In this document: positions 51,886 to 62,677 of the stretch, piece by piece
Numbering within the stretch: position 1 is the first letter of the stretch
Layout: every line of letters starts with the position of its first letter
Assembly (NCBI RefSeq): GCF_015706575.1
Contig: NW_024037074.1
Location: 5,580,001-5,644,000, forward strand
Reading direction: 5' to 3'
Length of the DNA stretch: 64,000 nucleotides
DNA from: Patiria miniata
Taxonomy: Eukaryota > Echinodermata > Asteroidea > Valvatida > Asterinidae
Position numbers and translations under genes: made by a program
Notes under the pieces: generated by a model
Databases searched by the model: none
What the model was told of the DNA's origin: nothing
The model's input: the letters and a program-made list of their open reading frames with translations, nothing else

Positions 51886-53903
51886 CGTACTAAATTTTAC
51901 TTTTAGGACAAATTATCACTTTATGATGGATGATAGGTCACTGGCACTGAAGGGAATCTTTCTTGAGTTTCTGCAGTCGCAAGAGAGAAAACTGAAGAAA
52001 AGACTATGTGCATGTACTTGGAATCAAAACAGAAGTACGTTCTCATTAGCAGTTTTCAAAACTACTTTTGTGAAAAAAAACTTTAAGACAACGTTATGTT
52101 TATACCAGAAACAGAACAAATGAGTTCTGCTGTAATAAATTTGAGAACATTGATGAAAAGTCTGATGAAATCAAAACAGAAAAAAAATTCTTAACAAAAC
52201 ACTGTTTTTGTATGTTTTGGGTGATTTTTCACCCAATAAATGTTATTTTAACCCTGAAACAGAACAAATAAAAATCAAGTTCTTGATTATGGACTTGGTA
52301 CAGGTTGTGTATTAATTAAATATTTTAAAATGCACTGCAAATTGTGTAAGTTTGAGTCGTTATTGGTCCAGGATCTAGCCCCAACTCGGTGTTTTGGTTA
52401 ATTTGACAAAAATAAGCAAAAACACCTCAATATTTATTATTAGCATTGATAAAGTTAAGTAATTAAAATTTGAAGAAAGTTGAAGAAACTAGTCAACTAC
52501 CCAGGAACTATTACTGAAAATGTCTAGGCGCTACAAAGTCGGGAACACATTGGGTGCTAGGGCCTCTATGCAGAAAGTCATTTGCTTCGTGTGACGAAGC
52601 AATTAGCGGTTTTCTCGGCGAATACTTTTTAATATAAATGAGAGATCACATGTCAAAAAAATCGCAAAAAGCCAACGCATTACATAACAGAAATGTGCCA
52701 TACATTAAATTTTAGTGTTTTTTCCTGCTGTTTCAGAGCAATTATAAAACTCAAAAACTTATTTTCAACACATCAGACCTCATTTTTGTTGTATGAGTGG
52801 GTCACACAAAAGTGGCGGCAAATGCAACATTCTTTCCTTCGGTTGTAGGCCTACGTGTTCCTGCAAGGATTATCACACATCAAACAGTTTGCACTCTAGT
52901 TTTCAGACTAATAAAGTGACAGATTGCTCAAGAAAACTCTCCATGAATCTAATGAGGTTGGTTCATGAATGAATGATTGTGCACTACACGCAGCACAGCG
53001 CTATCATGGCAGCCTCGACTCCAGGGGCGTGCTCGTTCCTTACACTAACCCCTGGCTGTGGTGATGACGTAAATGACACTGAATGGCTATTCACAGCGTA
53101 CTGCGCTGGCATTTCGAAGATTGCACGAAGATTGATCGTACCCACTGGGCACAAGGTTGCTATCATGGATGTTTACACATCGAAGAAACCGATACCAACT
53201 TTTTTTACTGTGCTTTGCGCCATGCCTGTTTTTCGAGGTCCATGAGACGTCGTTGCTTGGTATGAGGGCGCCCTTTTTGTTCGCGCACGGAGTCCATTGA
53301 GTCACGTGCATCACGCTTCGCTGGCATTAGTTTGCAAACGTCTACGGCGCCGAACATTAAAAACGGCGCACAAAAAAACGGACAAGGGTTAGAATTTTCA
53401 TAAAAGTGGGGTTTTATTGCGTATGCTTTTGTTGATTAGGGTCAGAAGTGAGGGAGACTGTGCTGATAGTTTTGTCAAAAATATTGCGTTGGGCTGTACA
53501 GTTGGTGCTGTAGGCTTTTGCGTTGTATCCCAACCAGGAAGCACATCCGTCGTTCAACACATCATGAGCACATTCTGTTTTACATCTTCCCGATTCAGCG
53601 AAATCATCTGCGGATGTTTGATACAAAAACTGATCGAGTGCAATCCGTATCAACTTGGGTAATTTGGACGGATCGGCAAATTAACTTTGCCATCTTGAAC
53701 TGAACTCTGAAATCGTGAAGGAGGGAGTATTTGATGTTTCAGTGGTTACATGCGTTTCATCACGTGAGCTGCGCCACCTTCATGAACACCAACAACGGTC
53801 GTGGCATCTGACACACAGTACTATCGGAATTATTTGTCATAGAATTTCAATCAGTGTATCTTGACTTTAATTTCTTTAGAATTACTTTCCCACCAGTGTC
53901 AAT
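51886..53903. other. Intergenic before R15, nothing recognised
   Basis: AT-rich to 52970, then a more GC-rich stretch (about 52970-53700) with several short overlapping frames on both strands. None resembles a known family, and none has a repeat elsewhere in the window to test it. This region holds the R15 promoter, which does not match U1, U2 or U3. Confidence 0.4.
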
Positions 53904-55076
53904 ATGAAACGCTTCTTGCAAATGGTTTGCCTGTTCATCGTGTGGTTGCATTTCTCTGCACCGGTCTCCTGTCAGGACAATGTGATGGTGGACCACATAA
54001 CTTTTTCTCCTCCAGAACTGATAAATGGTGAATCTGTTACGCTAACATGTCAAGCTAGCGGATACAATATTTCTTTTCACCACTGGGTGTGGATGAGTCG
54101 CAACAGTTCTAACGGCAGTTTTGTTGACGTAATTCCTGGTGAGAGAATTGTAGTCAGCCCAGTGCAACCAGAAGGCCTTCCAGGAGTTTATATCAATACC
54201 ATGACAATAAATCCGCTGATGGAATCAGACGAAGGCTTATACTATTGTTATGTGGCCGAGAATAATGGAAACATTATTTTTGGTCCAGGACAAGGCGACT
54301 TATATGTCAATTATCCCAACAAGTTTCCAGTTTGCTACCCCGACGGCCCGGCAGAGGTGACAGATGGAGACACTCTGTCTTGTAAGACAATCATTGATGA
54401 AAGGACTCCTGAAGTTAGACTCCCCGGCAAGCCTGATTTTGACTTGAACTGGAGTGTGACCTCTATTAATGACACTGAACCGGGTTCAAGTTTGGAAAAA
54501 AATGCAACAGCCGATGATAATGGCACCTTTTTCTGCTATTCAATTTTAGCAGACATAAGGAAAACACTCTCCTGTAGAATCGGACCACTGACGGTAACTC
54601 CTCTTGTGATACCTTATACCATCGGCCCAACCTCTCGACATGTCCTTAATTCAACAAGCTGCAATGATTGTCCGTCTCCTTCCAACCCATCGGTGGGTAC
54701 TCTGGGTATTGCGGCAATTGCCTTCAGTGTCTTTGTCATAGTAGTCAGCATTTGCATTACTTTACTCTGCTTTTGCTACGGCCCGAAACGTCTCTGTCAG
54801 TTGATTGGATGTTGCAACCGATCCAAGACGGCTAACGGACAGAGTGATCCCAATGATTCATCGAAGCGTATCTACGAATCCTCGATAACTGGACCTGTGA
54901 GAGACCAACCTGAACGCATTGAGTATATGAACGTTGAGGTAAATTCTGGTTCGAAGACCGAACATCCTAGGCCCTGTGATGGATCTGTCGAATTTCCTAT
55001 GGATTCCGCGGTTCCCCCATCTGGTAGATCAAGACAATCTGCACAAGACGCCGTCAGTAGAAGACCCAAGCTATGA
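53904..55076 (+). CDS. R15: intronless Ig receptor with J-like strand and one ITIM
   Basis: 390 residues. Signal peptide is 1-23 (ending PVSC). The V-type Ig domain has C49, W62 and E-S-D-E-G-L-Y-Y-C (C115). It is followed by IIFGPGQGDLYV, which resembles the FGxG bulge of antigen-receptor J segments. The second domain has C144, C160, C211, C224 and CRIGPLTV. The membrane helix is about 267-289, then LLCFCYGPKRLCQLIGCC. The tail keeps IEYMNV (341), a strict ITIM. It then ends SRRPKL because five bases present in psiR16 (after GACGCCGT) are missing; the YMEL/YTEL end is lost from the frame. The protein is otherwise well preserved. Confidence 0.85.
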   Translation: MKRFLQMVCLFIVWLHFSAPVSCQDNVMVDHITFSPPELINGESVTLTCQASGYNISFHHWVWMSRNSSNGSFVDVIPGERIVVSPVQPEGLPGVYINTMTINPLMESDEGLYYCYVAENNGNIIFGPGQGDLYVNYPNKFPVCYPDGPAEVTDGDTLSCKTIIDERTPEVRLPGKPDFDLNWSVTSINDTEPGSSLEKNATADDNGTFFCYSILADIRKTLSCRIGPLTVTPLVIPYTIGPTSRHVLNSTSCNDCPSPSNPSVGTLGIAAIAFSVFVIVVSICITLLCFCYGPKRLCQLIGCCNRSKTANGQSDPNDSSKRIYESSITGPVRDQPERIEYMNVEVNSGSKTEHPRPCDGSVEFPMDSAVPPSGRSRQSAQDAVSRRPKL

Positions 55077-55192
55077 TTGGCCTGCTCGAAGTGCCCACGA
55101 ACGTAATTCAGCTCTAGTAGTAAACCAACTGAAAGCTATATGGAGTTGCAAGGAAAACTGAACGCTGATATGTACACAGAACTCAAACCCTG
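55077..55192 (+). pseudogene. R15 terminal tail codons, out of frame
   Basis: The DNA continues as GATTGGCCTGCTCGAAGTGC...TATATGGAGTTGCAAGG...TACACAGAACTCAAACCC, parallel to psiR16. A second indel (GCTCTAGTAGTAAACC against GCTACTGGTAAACC) means that the last motifs are two frame changes away. Confidence 0.7.
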
Positions 55193-55849
55193 ACTTTTTG
55201 ACTAACTAACTTTGCTTCCGTGCAAAACTGATTACATTGTTTGCTACCCTGAATTTTGGAATTTTATTGAAGAAAAGTATGATGCACGCCGTTAGTTTTA
55301 ATGTCGAAACATCGACGTGAATTAGCTTTGCGTCCAAACATTCCTCCGACGATCCATGAATGACAAAAGAATTGACACATCAAAACGACAACTGTTTTTA
55401 TAACCATTGGTCAGTCATTTGATTCATTTTGAAATAACTATGAACGGAGAAGAATGCAGTTTCACGTTCAAAAAATTGCCGTGATTGTGTAAATATTTTT
55501 TTTTCACCAACGATATGTTATGATAAATCTATTATGAGGAAGTGTACATTTGAAAGTTAATTAATAATAATTGCCAATGAGAAAAAGACAGCTCTATCTT
55601 TTAACATTATTGTCTTGAAATATTAAAACGTCTCGTAAGAAGCTATCAAGTATTCAGCAGCTGGAAAAAGCTGTTTAACAAATTGGTGTACTCTGAAGAG
55701 AAAAACCTGTTTTTTTAACATTGGTGTAAAGCTACAAATGGTTGTTAAAAATGATACAGGCTCATGGGGACTCCGTCGTTTCCTCGAAACAGGTGCTAAT
55801 TTAACTATATACGTCAAACTGATATCTAGGCCAATATAAACCTACAGTA
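55193..55849. repeat. R15 3' flank: T2 block
   Basis: Closely parallels 61670-62300 (GCTACCCTGAATTTTGGAATTTTAT, CATTGGTCAGTCATTTGATTC). The element GCTGGAAAAAGCTGT is shared with 46289 and 57970. Confidence 0.65.
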
Positions 55850-57600
55850 GTGAAAACGAGGGGGAGTGTACTCATTTGGTTTCCAAACCTTCATCGAAAT
55901 TGATTAGACTTCAAACTGCAAAGCTTTGAAAGAAGACAAATTATGCTAAAAGAGTTAAATGAGTTTATGTTGTCTTTAAAATCAGTTTTAATTAATTGTT
56001 CAGTCGGTTAAATTATTGATAGTACATTGTTCTGCAAACTACAACAATAGGGTCTAGTGTTGTGGATATGAAGACTATAGAATAATGCTATCGTGGGTGA
56101 TAATTTAAGCAATAATTGAGTGAGATTTAATACTGGAGAATATAGGCTCAAAACAAATGAGGTCCGAGACCATCTGCTAAGAATTGACTTTAAATGCTTA
56201 CATTGTTTGTACACGTGGAGGTGTAAGACCCAAGTGAAAAGGAAAGTTTGTAACCTTTATTTGCTAGAAAGATTATTTTACCATGATTATTGACTGCACT
56301 GGATTAAAATGAGATTTTTAGTGCTTGGCCGTTGGGGTTGGTTTGTAAAATAAAACCTTCATCAACATTGATAAGACTTCAAACTGCAAAGCTGGTTTGG
56401 CAAAAACGATGACTTTTATTAATAAACGCCAATGTTTATAAGGCAAAATATAATTTTATGGACATTGTTTCTTATTCGGAGGGTATTTTAGATTTATTAG
56501 TGTTTTGTGTAAATTGTGTTGTCCGACAAATATTGTCAAGGCACAGTTGAAGATTATTCTGATGAATATGATATAGCCAACAAATATGATATTTTGTAAA
56601 TATTTTTGATTATTTAAACAAAAGGATTTATGATACACGAAAGATATAATATACGAATAAGCTACTAATTGTGAATTTGTGATAAGCATATTGACTGTTA
56701 CATGCTTGTAAAAAGCAAATTTTGGGGTAAGCATAAGCATATTGTATTGTTACGTGCTCGAAAAAAGCAAAAGTGAGTAAACGGAATTACCGTTTTGTGA
56801 TTGACGCTTAAACTAAAATGAGTTTCTCCATTGATTATATTAAGCATTGCATGAATAATAAAATGCTTACTTATTTCGAGAACTTTGTAATTTCCTTTGT
56901 TCCTTACAGAGAAAAGCACAAGACTAGCAAAGAGAAGCAAAGAACCCCACATTTTCAGGCCTCTGCAGTTTACAAAAGACTGTTATCCAAATGTAAAAAA
57001 AAAAAAATTAACATTGCTTCATGAAAATCTATTTCAAAGGGTGTCTGCTCTCACAGACGAAAAGGAGTCAGAGGTGAACTGAGCTCTCAAATCAGGACAA
57101 AAATGCTACTATTGTGAAGTTTTATTTTGCTGTGACGCACTAGATTTCATTTGTCCATGGAAGCCGAAAAGCAAATAAGGACGTAAAACCGATTTTGTAT
57201 TGCGAAATGTTATGACATGCAGAAATATAGTTACAAATCATTGCACGTCTTTTGGTCCCGGTATACATGTGCTTACTTTTTTGACCCAGCTAAAATATTC
57301 TGTGAAACACACCGTTTACTCTGCATTTGGTGTCATAATGAAGATTGTATTAATTATCTAAGGATGTGTACACCAGAAGAAATGGAGTGACAATGAGTCA
57401 CTCTGGTAATATATATAAAGCGAATTGAAAATAAAGCAAAAACAATTGTCAATTTGGACTTGTGATAGGATGTATATGGCCATGCTTTTTAGGTTTTGCC
57501 ATCTCTATAGCCTTTATATCTCAACTAATGATTGTAATCTTCATTTTTGCCATTAAGAGGAAATAATTGTGTCAGACTTCTGTTTACTCGATGGGTGGTA
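55850..57600. repeat. D1 block, copy 5, among subfamily 2 genes
   Basis: The same D1 block that follows R4, R6, R8 and R10, here between R15 and psiR16. Landmarks are ACATTGTTCTGCAAACTACAAC, ATCATGATGAATATG-type sequence, paired TGCTTGTAAAAAGC units and TGGCCATGCTTTTTAGG. It ends near 57600 at the ACCCTTGTTAACTTG junction. Confidence 0.65.
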
Positions 57601-57621
57601 CCCACCCTTGTTAACTTGTAA

Positions 57622-57849
57622 ACGGCCGCTCCGGTCGACCATACAAACATTGAGTTTTTCCTCAATGTTATTGATAAGTTGTTGTCTCCCGATGAAAGCT
57701 TACTGCTTACTACATTTACTGGAAAATGGAGGAACAAAACTGTTGGCCCTGTTGACTTATTACCATGCGTAGCCTCGGCAAAAATTGTTGGTCATTATTT
57801 CGGCAATGGGGATTTTGTTGATAGGATTTGGAATGTTCTAGAACATTGA
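57622..57849 (+). pseudogene. Unrecognised coding-like fragment
   Basis: Open for 75 codons to TGA 57847-57849 (includes FFLNVIDKLLSPDESLLL and KIVGHYFGNGDFVDRIW). It begins exactly where homology to the D1 block ends, so it was brought in from elsewhere. Amino-acid content looks protein-like, but I do not recognise the family and there is no start codon. It could be a fragment of a host gene copy or chance. Confidence 0.3.
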
Positions 57850-59516
57850 TGGATTGAAGAAAGCTATTGATTCTCGGGGAAAATCCAACTTAACTCAAAA
57901 AGGGAGGGTATAGAAGTGGTTAACAGCTACTTGTCTCAAATTTGGTATACGGCCGAGGTTATTTAGCTGCTGGCAAAGACAGTTTAATAAATTCAAGTAC
58001 TCTGAAGAGAAAAATCTGTTCATTTAAATTAGTTTTAAAATACAAGAGTTTTTTAGGCTATGGGGGACTCTGTCGTCTCCTGGAAACCAGTGACCATGCG
58101 TTAAAACATTAAAGATATATATGACCTAAAGTAGTCCAAACTAAAGGGGGGGAGTAATCTCGCTTCCAAACCAGCCTTGGGTTATATTTTATGCATATAA
58201 AAATACTAACCTCTCACGGAACTGGAACTCTAATTTCCAGCCAGGGCCTATAGAGGGCGCTGGTACGTATTTTACCGCAGGAAATGTCTTTATAGACCTG
58301 TCTATAGCCGATGCGTGGTTGGCACATTAATTTTTGCCAGCCACGGGTTGTCGAACTATGGAAGGCCAAACACTACAAAATGAACATAGTTATTAATGAT
58401 TACAAAAATTATTATTTCATTGTTGAAAATAATCAACAAACGCTACACAATTATTCCTAAACTATTATTGCTGCCTTTTTCTTGTGAAATGAGGGTGTTA
58501 TGAGGACTTTGTTTGGAAAATAATGTAGCCAACCACGGCTTCAAAAGTTGTTTTAAAAATACTCAAAACTCTCGCAGGTATTCAAGCTGCACAGAAAAAT
58601 GATGATCAATGTGTCATCTTTCATTTTCTTTTCATTTGTTGGTGGGTTGACCATTGACTTTTCGAGATATTCTCGCCCAAAGAAGACGATCCCTATTTCC
58701 CCAAAGTGGAAAAGTAGCCATCTTGAAAAACGATCCCTCCACAACATGGCAAAATAGCGCCACTTTCGAGCCCAATAGCATCCAAAATGCTCAGAATTCG
58801 AAGCCCCAAGTCCGGGCCAGAGGTTCATTACCATATCTCTTCAATTCCCCAATTTTATGGCTCTCAAAACTCTCTAATATAGAATACTTATAACTTTTAT
58901 TCATGAGCTCGGCGGACGGATATTTGGCCTATTCACAGGTTTGCACCCAGAAAGGTATATAATTACATGGAGATTCATAACAGAGGGCGCTAAATAATTT
59001 CACTACCATTCATCTACGAAAAACAAAATATTCAAAAGAACCAACTCTGACAGCGTATTACAGTAGCTCAGTCCATAAGGTGCATGTAAGTAGCGATCCT
59101 GGTTCATATTTCACTTTTTCATATCCTTTCACTTCAGAAGGTTCATGGGGTAAGTTTTCTACTCATTTTCGGCATCTACTAATTTTCGGTGTAGACGAGT
59201 TTTGTAATCGAAGGAAAAAAGACCTGTGTTAGCAACTCGTGATAGCAAAGTGCAACGCTTGTATTTCCTTTACAATGTTTTGACAGATGAGCGCCCACCA
59301 CCCAGGGCCCTTGGGTAGTCGATGGAATGAGCGAACCCCGATAATGTTGCCCAACGAACATCCCAAACCCTTCTTTTTAGGGGAGGGAGAAAGTCAGTGT
59401 CATGTTCGTTTCAGCTTCAAAGAAGACTGATTTGGCATTCTTCGGATGTTGAACTTGTTGGCTCGTTATGCTGAGAGATTATAAATAACAAAATAGGCGA
59501 ACTTTATTATAATTGC
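57850..59516. other. Intergenic flank shared in part with 62100-63470
   Basis: 57940-58290 matches 62120-62480 (CTATAGAGGGCGCTGGTAC), 58945-59040 matches 62495-62530 plus 62680-62700, and 59240-59380 matches 63240-63390 (GCAACGCTTGTATTTCC). A segment of about 640 bp (58300-58940) is present only here and may be an insertion. No gene is seen. Confidence 0.5.
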
Positions 59517-60097
59517 CAGTAGCGTATCCAGCTTTTGATAGGGGGGGCAAACCGCACATCTGCGCCGTAATATAGACATGGTTGTTGTTGTTGTTGTTTT
59601 TTTTTTCCGGACACTTGCAGCGTTTTTGAAACGACTGGCTTTGGCTTCAGTTTCGGCTTAATGACATTTTAGGCCCCGACTTCGGGGACTCCAGCTACAT
59701 TTTGGTGCCTGTTATGCTTCAGGAACATTCAATCGGTTGATGGAGACAAAAGTTGGAATAATTTCGGTTAGTTTGCCTCTCAGTGATTCAGAGGTAGGAG
59801 ACGAAGCCGAAGCCGAAGCAAAGGTTTCGAAAAACCCAAAAGGGGGGGGGGGGGCTGGTACCTATCTTTTAAATGGGGGTGCTCTTTAAAAATGACCATT
59901 ATTTTGAACACTGCAAATTATATGCCCATTTTCACGGCACATTTTAATGGTTTTGAGCGTATTTCTTTTGTGGGGTTCATGTCAGAACTCTCTAACCATA
60001 TATTGAAATTATTGCTGAAAAAAAATTGTCAAAAAAACCTCCTCCCCCCCCCCCCCCCCCCCCCCCCCCCCACCCACCCTCTCTGGATACGCCACTG
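59517..60097. mobile_element. hAT-like non-autonomous element
   Basis: Starts CAGTAGCGTATCCAG and ends CTGGATACGCCACTG, which are inverted. The flanking 8-mers ATAATTGC and ATTATCAC agree at five positions, a possible decayed duplication. It contains G- and C-runs (59841, 60040-60070) but no transposase. Confidence 0.6.
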
Positions 60098-60867
60098 ATT
60101 ATCACCGTTTTTTTTGTTTGACTTTTGACACTTCCAAATTTTGGGCAAATCTGTTTCACGTTTAAATCAGCACTTTTGGAACATGGGGAGAATTTTCCCG
60201 CCTTCTCACCACGTATAGTGGAGACATTTACACCCGGTCTATTGTGTCAGTTGTAGAGTTCACGTTCATACGGGTCAGTTCATTTGAATAGCTGAAAGAC
60301 CTGCAGAACTGACTGTGCAGAAACAGAATACAAACATACTGCAAGCTGGATTTGTCTGAACTTCACCTATTCTTTCTATTGTTATCACAGTCACGAAACC
60401 CAGGCTGACGTTTTGCAATTGCTGTTGCAATATCCGGTTCGTTAGTGTGACGTCACCTCCAGCACTCTCTGCACGATTTGAACCGGAAGTTAACGCAGCT
60501 CGAGCGTTTGCAGCCAATGGGTGCTAGTAATCAGTAGTGTGCACGCGTGTATGACGTTTTTACTAACGAACCGGATAAAGCTCTACCAGGAAGTACTGTG
60601 TATCATAACTTTAAATGTGTTGATGAAAATTGTTGGAGTGAGATCTACAGCTTGTCAGTTAAATACTTCCGTCATAACTGGAGGTTCGACTTTTTATCAG
60701 GTTTTTGTGGGAATCATTACCTGATAACAACACTTACTAGATGATCAGTTGAGACAATAATTTAAGTGTTTGGGAACCAGTCTCCACTATTGCACTGGAT
60801 GTGTTGTTCTCTAACTGTAATTTCTTCGTCTCGGACTTGATACACTGCTCCATTCAAAATAGATGTA
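60098..60867 (+). repeat. U3 upstream block of psiR16
   Basis: Parallels 46690-47275 (CATACGGGTCAGTTCATTTG, GCAAGCTGGATTTGTCTG). It contains an extra insertion around 60420-60580, and the TATA-like CTATTTATAATC of R13 reads CTATTGCACTGG. Confidence 0.65.
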
Positions 60868-61669
60868 GGCGGGATCAGAGTTGGAAAAGAATACGACAAT
60901 TGCAGATAATGGACTTTAAGTCTTTAATATCTTTTACTGCTATTCACTTGTAGCAGACATAAGGAAGGCACTCTCCTGTAGAATCGGACCACTGACGGTA
61001 ACTCCTCTTGAGGTTCCTGGAGCCAAAATAATGTATACCACCAGTGAAAAAACCAGAGGCGTCTTAACTCCAACTGTCAATAGAGACAAGTTAACAACGA
61101 GCCTACCGTTCAACTGCAATGATTGTCCACCTTCTTCCAACCCATCGGTGGTACGTACTGTGGTTATTGCTGGAATTGTCTTCGCTGTCCTCGTCATAGT
61201 AGTCAGCATTTACAATATTTTACACTGTGTTCGCTATGACCCGAAGCGTCTCCGTCAGTTGATTGGATGTTGCAGCCGATCCAAGACGCCTAACCGACAG
61301 AGTGATCCCAATGATCCATCGAATCTTCAAATGGATCGACGTCCCTACGAATCATCGATAGCTGGACCTACGTCAGACCAGCCTGAACACATTGAGTATA
61401 TGAACGTTGATGTAAATGCTGGTTCGAGTACCGAACATCCTAGGGCCCATGATGGATCTGTTGAACTTCCTATGGATTCCGCGGTTCCCCCATCTGGTAG
61501 ATCAAGACAATCAGCTCAAGACGCCGTGGAGACAGTAGAAGACCCAAGCTATGATTGGCCTGCTCAAAGTGCCCACGAGGACAATTCAGCTACTGGTAAA
61601 CCAACTGATGGCTATATGGAGTTGCAAGAAAAACCTCACACTGCTGTGTACACAGAACTCAAACTCTGA
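60868..61669 (+). pseudogene. psiR16: ectodomain-deleted receptor with complete ITIM tail
   Basis: The promoter block runs straight into the end of the second domain (GCGGGATCAGAGTTGG), so signal peptide, V domain and most of domain 2 are deleted; a TAA interrupts the remaining domain near 60917. From ATG 61031 a 212-residue frame is fully open: a stalk, a membrane helix (about 42-65), VRYDPKRLRQLIGCC, IEYMNV, GYMELQ and AVYTELKL. It preserves the tail that R13 and R15 have lost and is the reference for the original frame. It could in principle make a membrane-anchored tail without a ligand-binding part, but it is most simply a pseudogene. Confidence 0.82.
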
Positions 61670-62530
61670 CCTTTTGATGAACTAACTTTGCTTTTGTACA
61701 TAGCTGACTAAATTTTTTGCTACCCTGAATTTTGGAATTTTATCGAAGAAAAGTACAATACACTTCGTTAGTTTTGGTGTCAAAACATCGAGATGAATTA
61801 TTCTTGTGTCCAAACATTCCTCTGAGGATCTGGGAATGACAAAAGATTGACACATCCAAACGACAACTGTGTTTGTAACCATTGGTCAGTCATTTGATTC
61901 GTTTTGAAATATATAACGGAGAAAAAATGCGGTTTCATGCTCGAAAAATTGCCGTGATTGTGTAAATATTTTTGACAAACGATATGTTATGATTCATCTA
62001 TTGTGCAGAAGCATACATTTGAAAGTAAATTAATAACAATTACTTTTGGGAAAGTTAGCTTTATCTTTTAACAATATTGTCTTGAAATATTAAGAGGTTT
62101 CGTAAGAAGCTGTCAAGTATTTAGGTAATGACCGGCAAAAGCTGTGTAATCAATCCGTGTACTCTGCAGAGAAAAATCTGTTCTTTTCCATTAGTTTAAA
62201 GCTATAAATTGTTTTTAAAAAGGCTATATAGGCTTATGGGGGACTCTGTCGTTTCCTCGAGCCAGGTGCTAATTCAACCATGCGTCTAAACTGATATCTA
62301 TACCAAAAACCTAAAGTAGTAAGAACGATAGGGGGAGGGTAGTCATTTGGCTTTTAAACCAGCCTGGTGTAACATTTGATACATTGGTAAAATATTAACC
62401 TCTCGCTGAAGTCGAACACTAATTTTCATCTATGGCCTATAGAGGGCGCTGGTACTTATGTTACAGATGGGAATATATTTATACTTCGTATAGAGATTTA
62501 TTACAGAGGGCGCTAGAAAATGTCTTCACC
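61670..62530. repeat. psiR16 3' flank: T2 block
   Basis: Parallels the R15 flank (55193-55849), then the GAGGGCGCTGG segment shared with 58255. Confidence 0.6.
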
Positions 62531-62677
62531 CAGAGCCGTATAGAGAGAGTTGCGACAACTTCAGACTGTTGAACCATAATGGCCGTTCATGATGTGTACA
62601 GTGAAGCGTGCGACTATTGAAATCCGCCATTCTGTTTCCAAACATTGCGACCCTCATTTCGCAACTCTATGGCTCTG
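62531..62677. mobile_element. Short hAT-like MITE
   Basis: 147 bp with inverted ends CAGAGCCGTATAGAG and (other strand) CAGAGCCATAGAGTTGCG. Flanking 8-mers TCTTCACC (62523-62530) and ACTTCACC (62678-62685) differ by one base. The CAG-type terminus and 8-bp duplication fit hAT. The related flank at 58997-59010 lacks it. Confidence 0.72.

Noticed and set aside
52973-53662. Several overlapping 60-90 codon frames before R15
   Set aside because: They overlap on both strands, resemble no known family, lack a second copy in the window and have no consistent start or splice context.
32100-60072. Long G- and C-runs as possible quadruplex or regulatory elements
   Set aside because: They are scattered, many lie inside transposon ends, and run lengths are prone to assembly error; no consistent position relative to genes.
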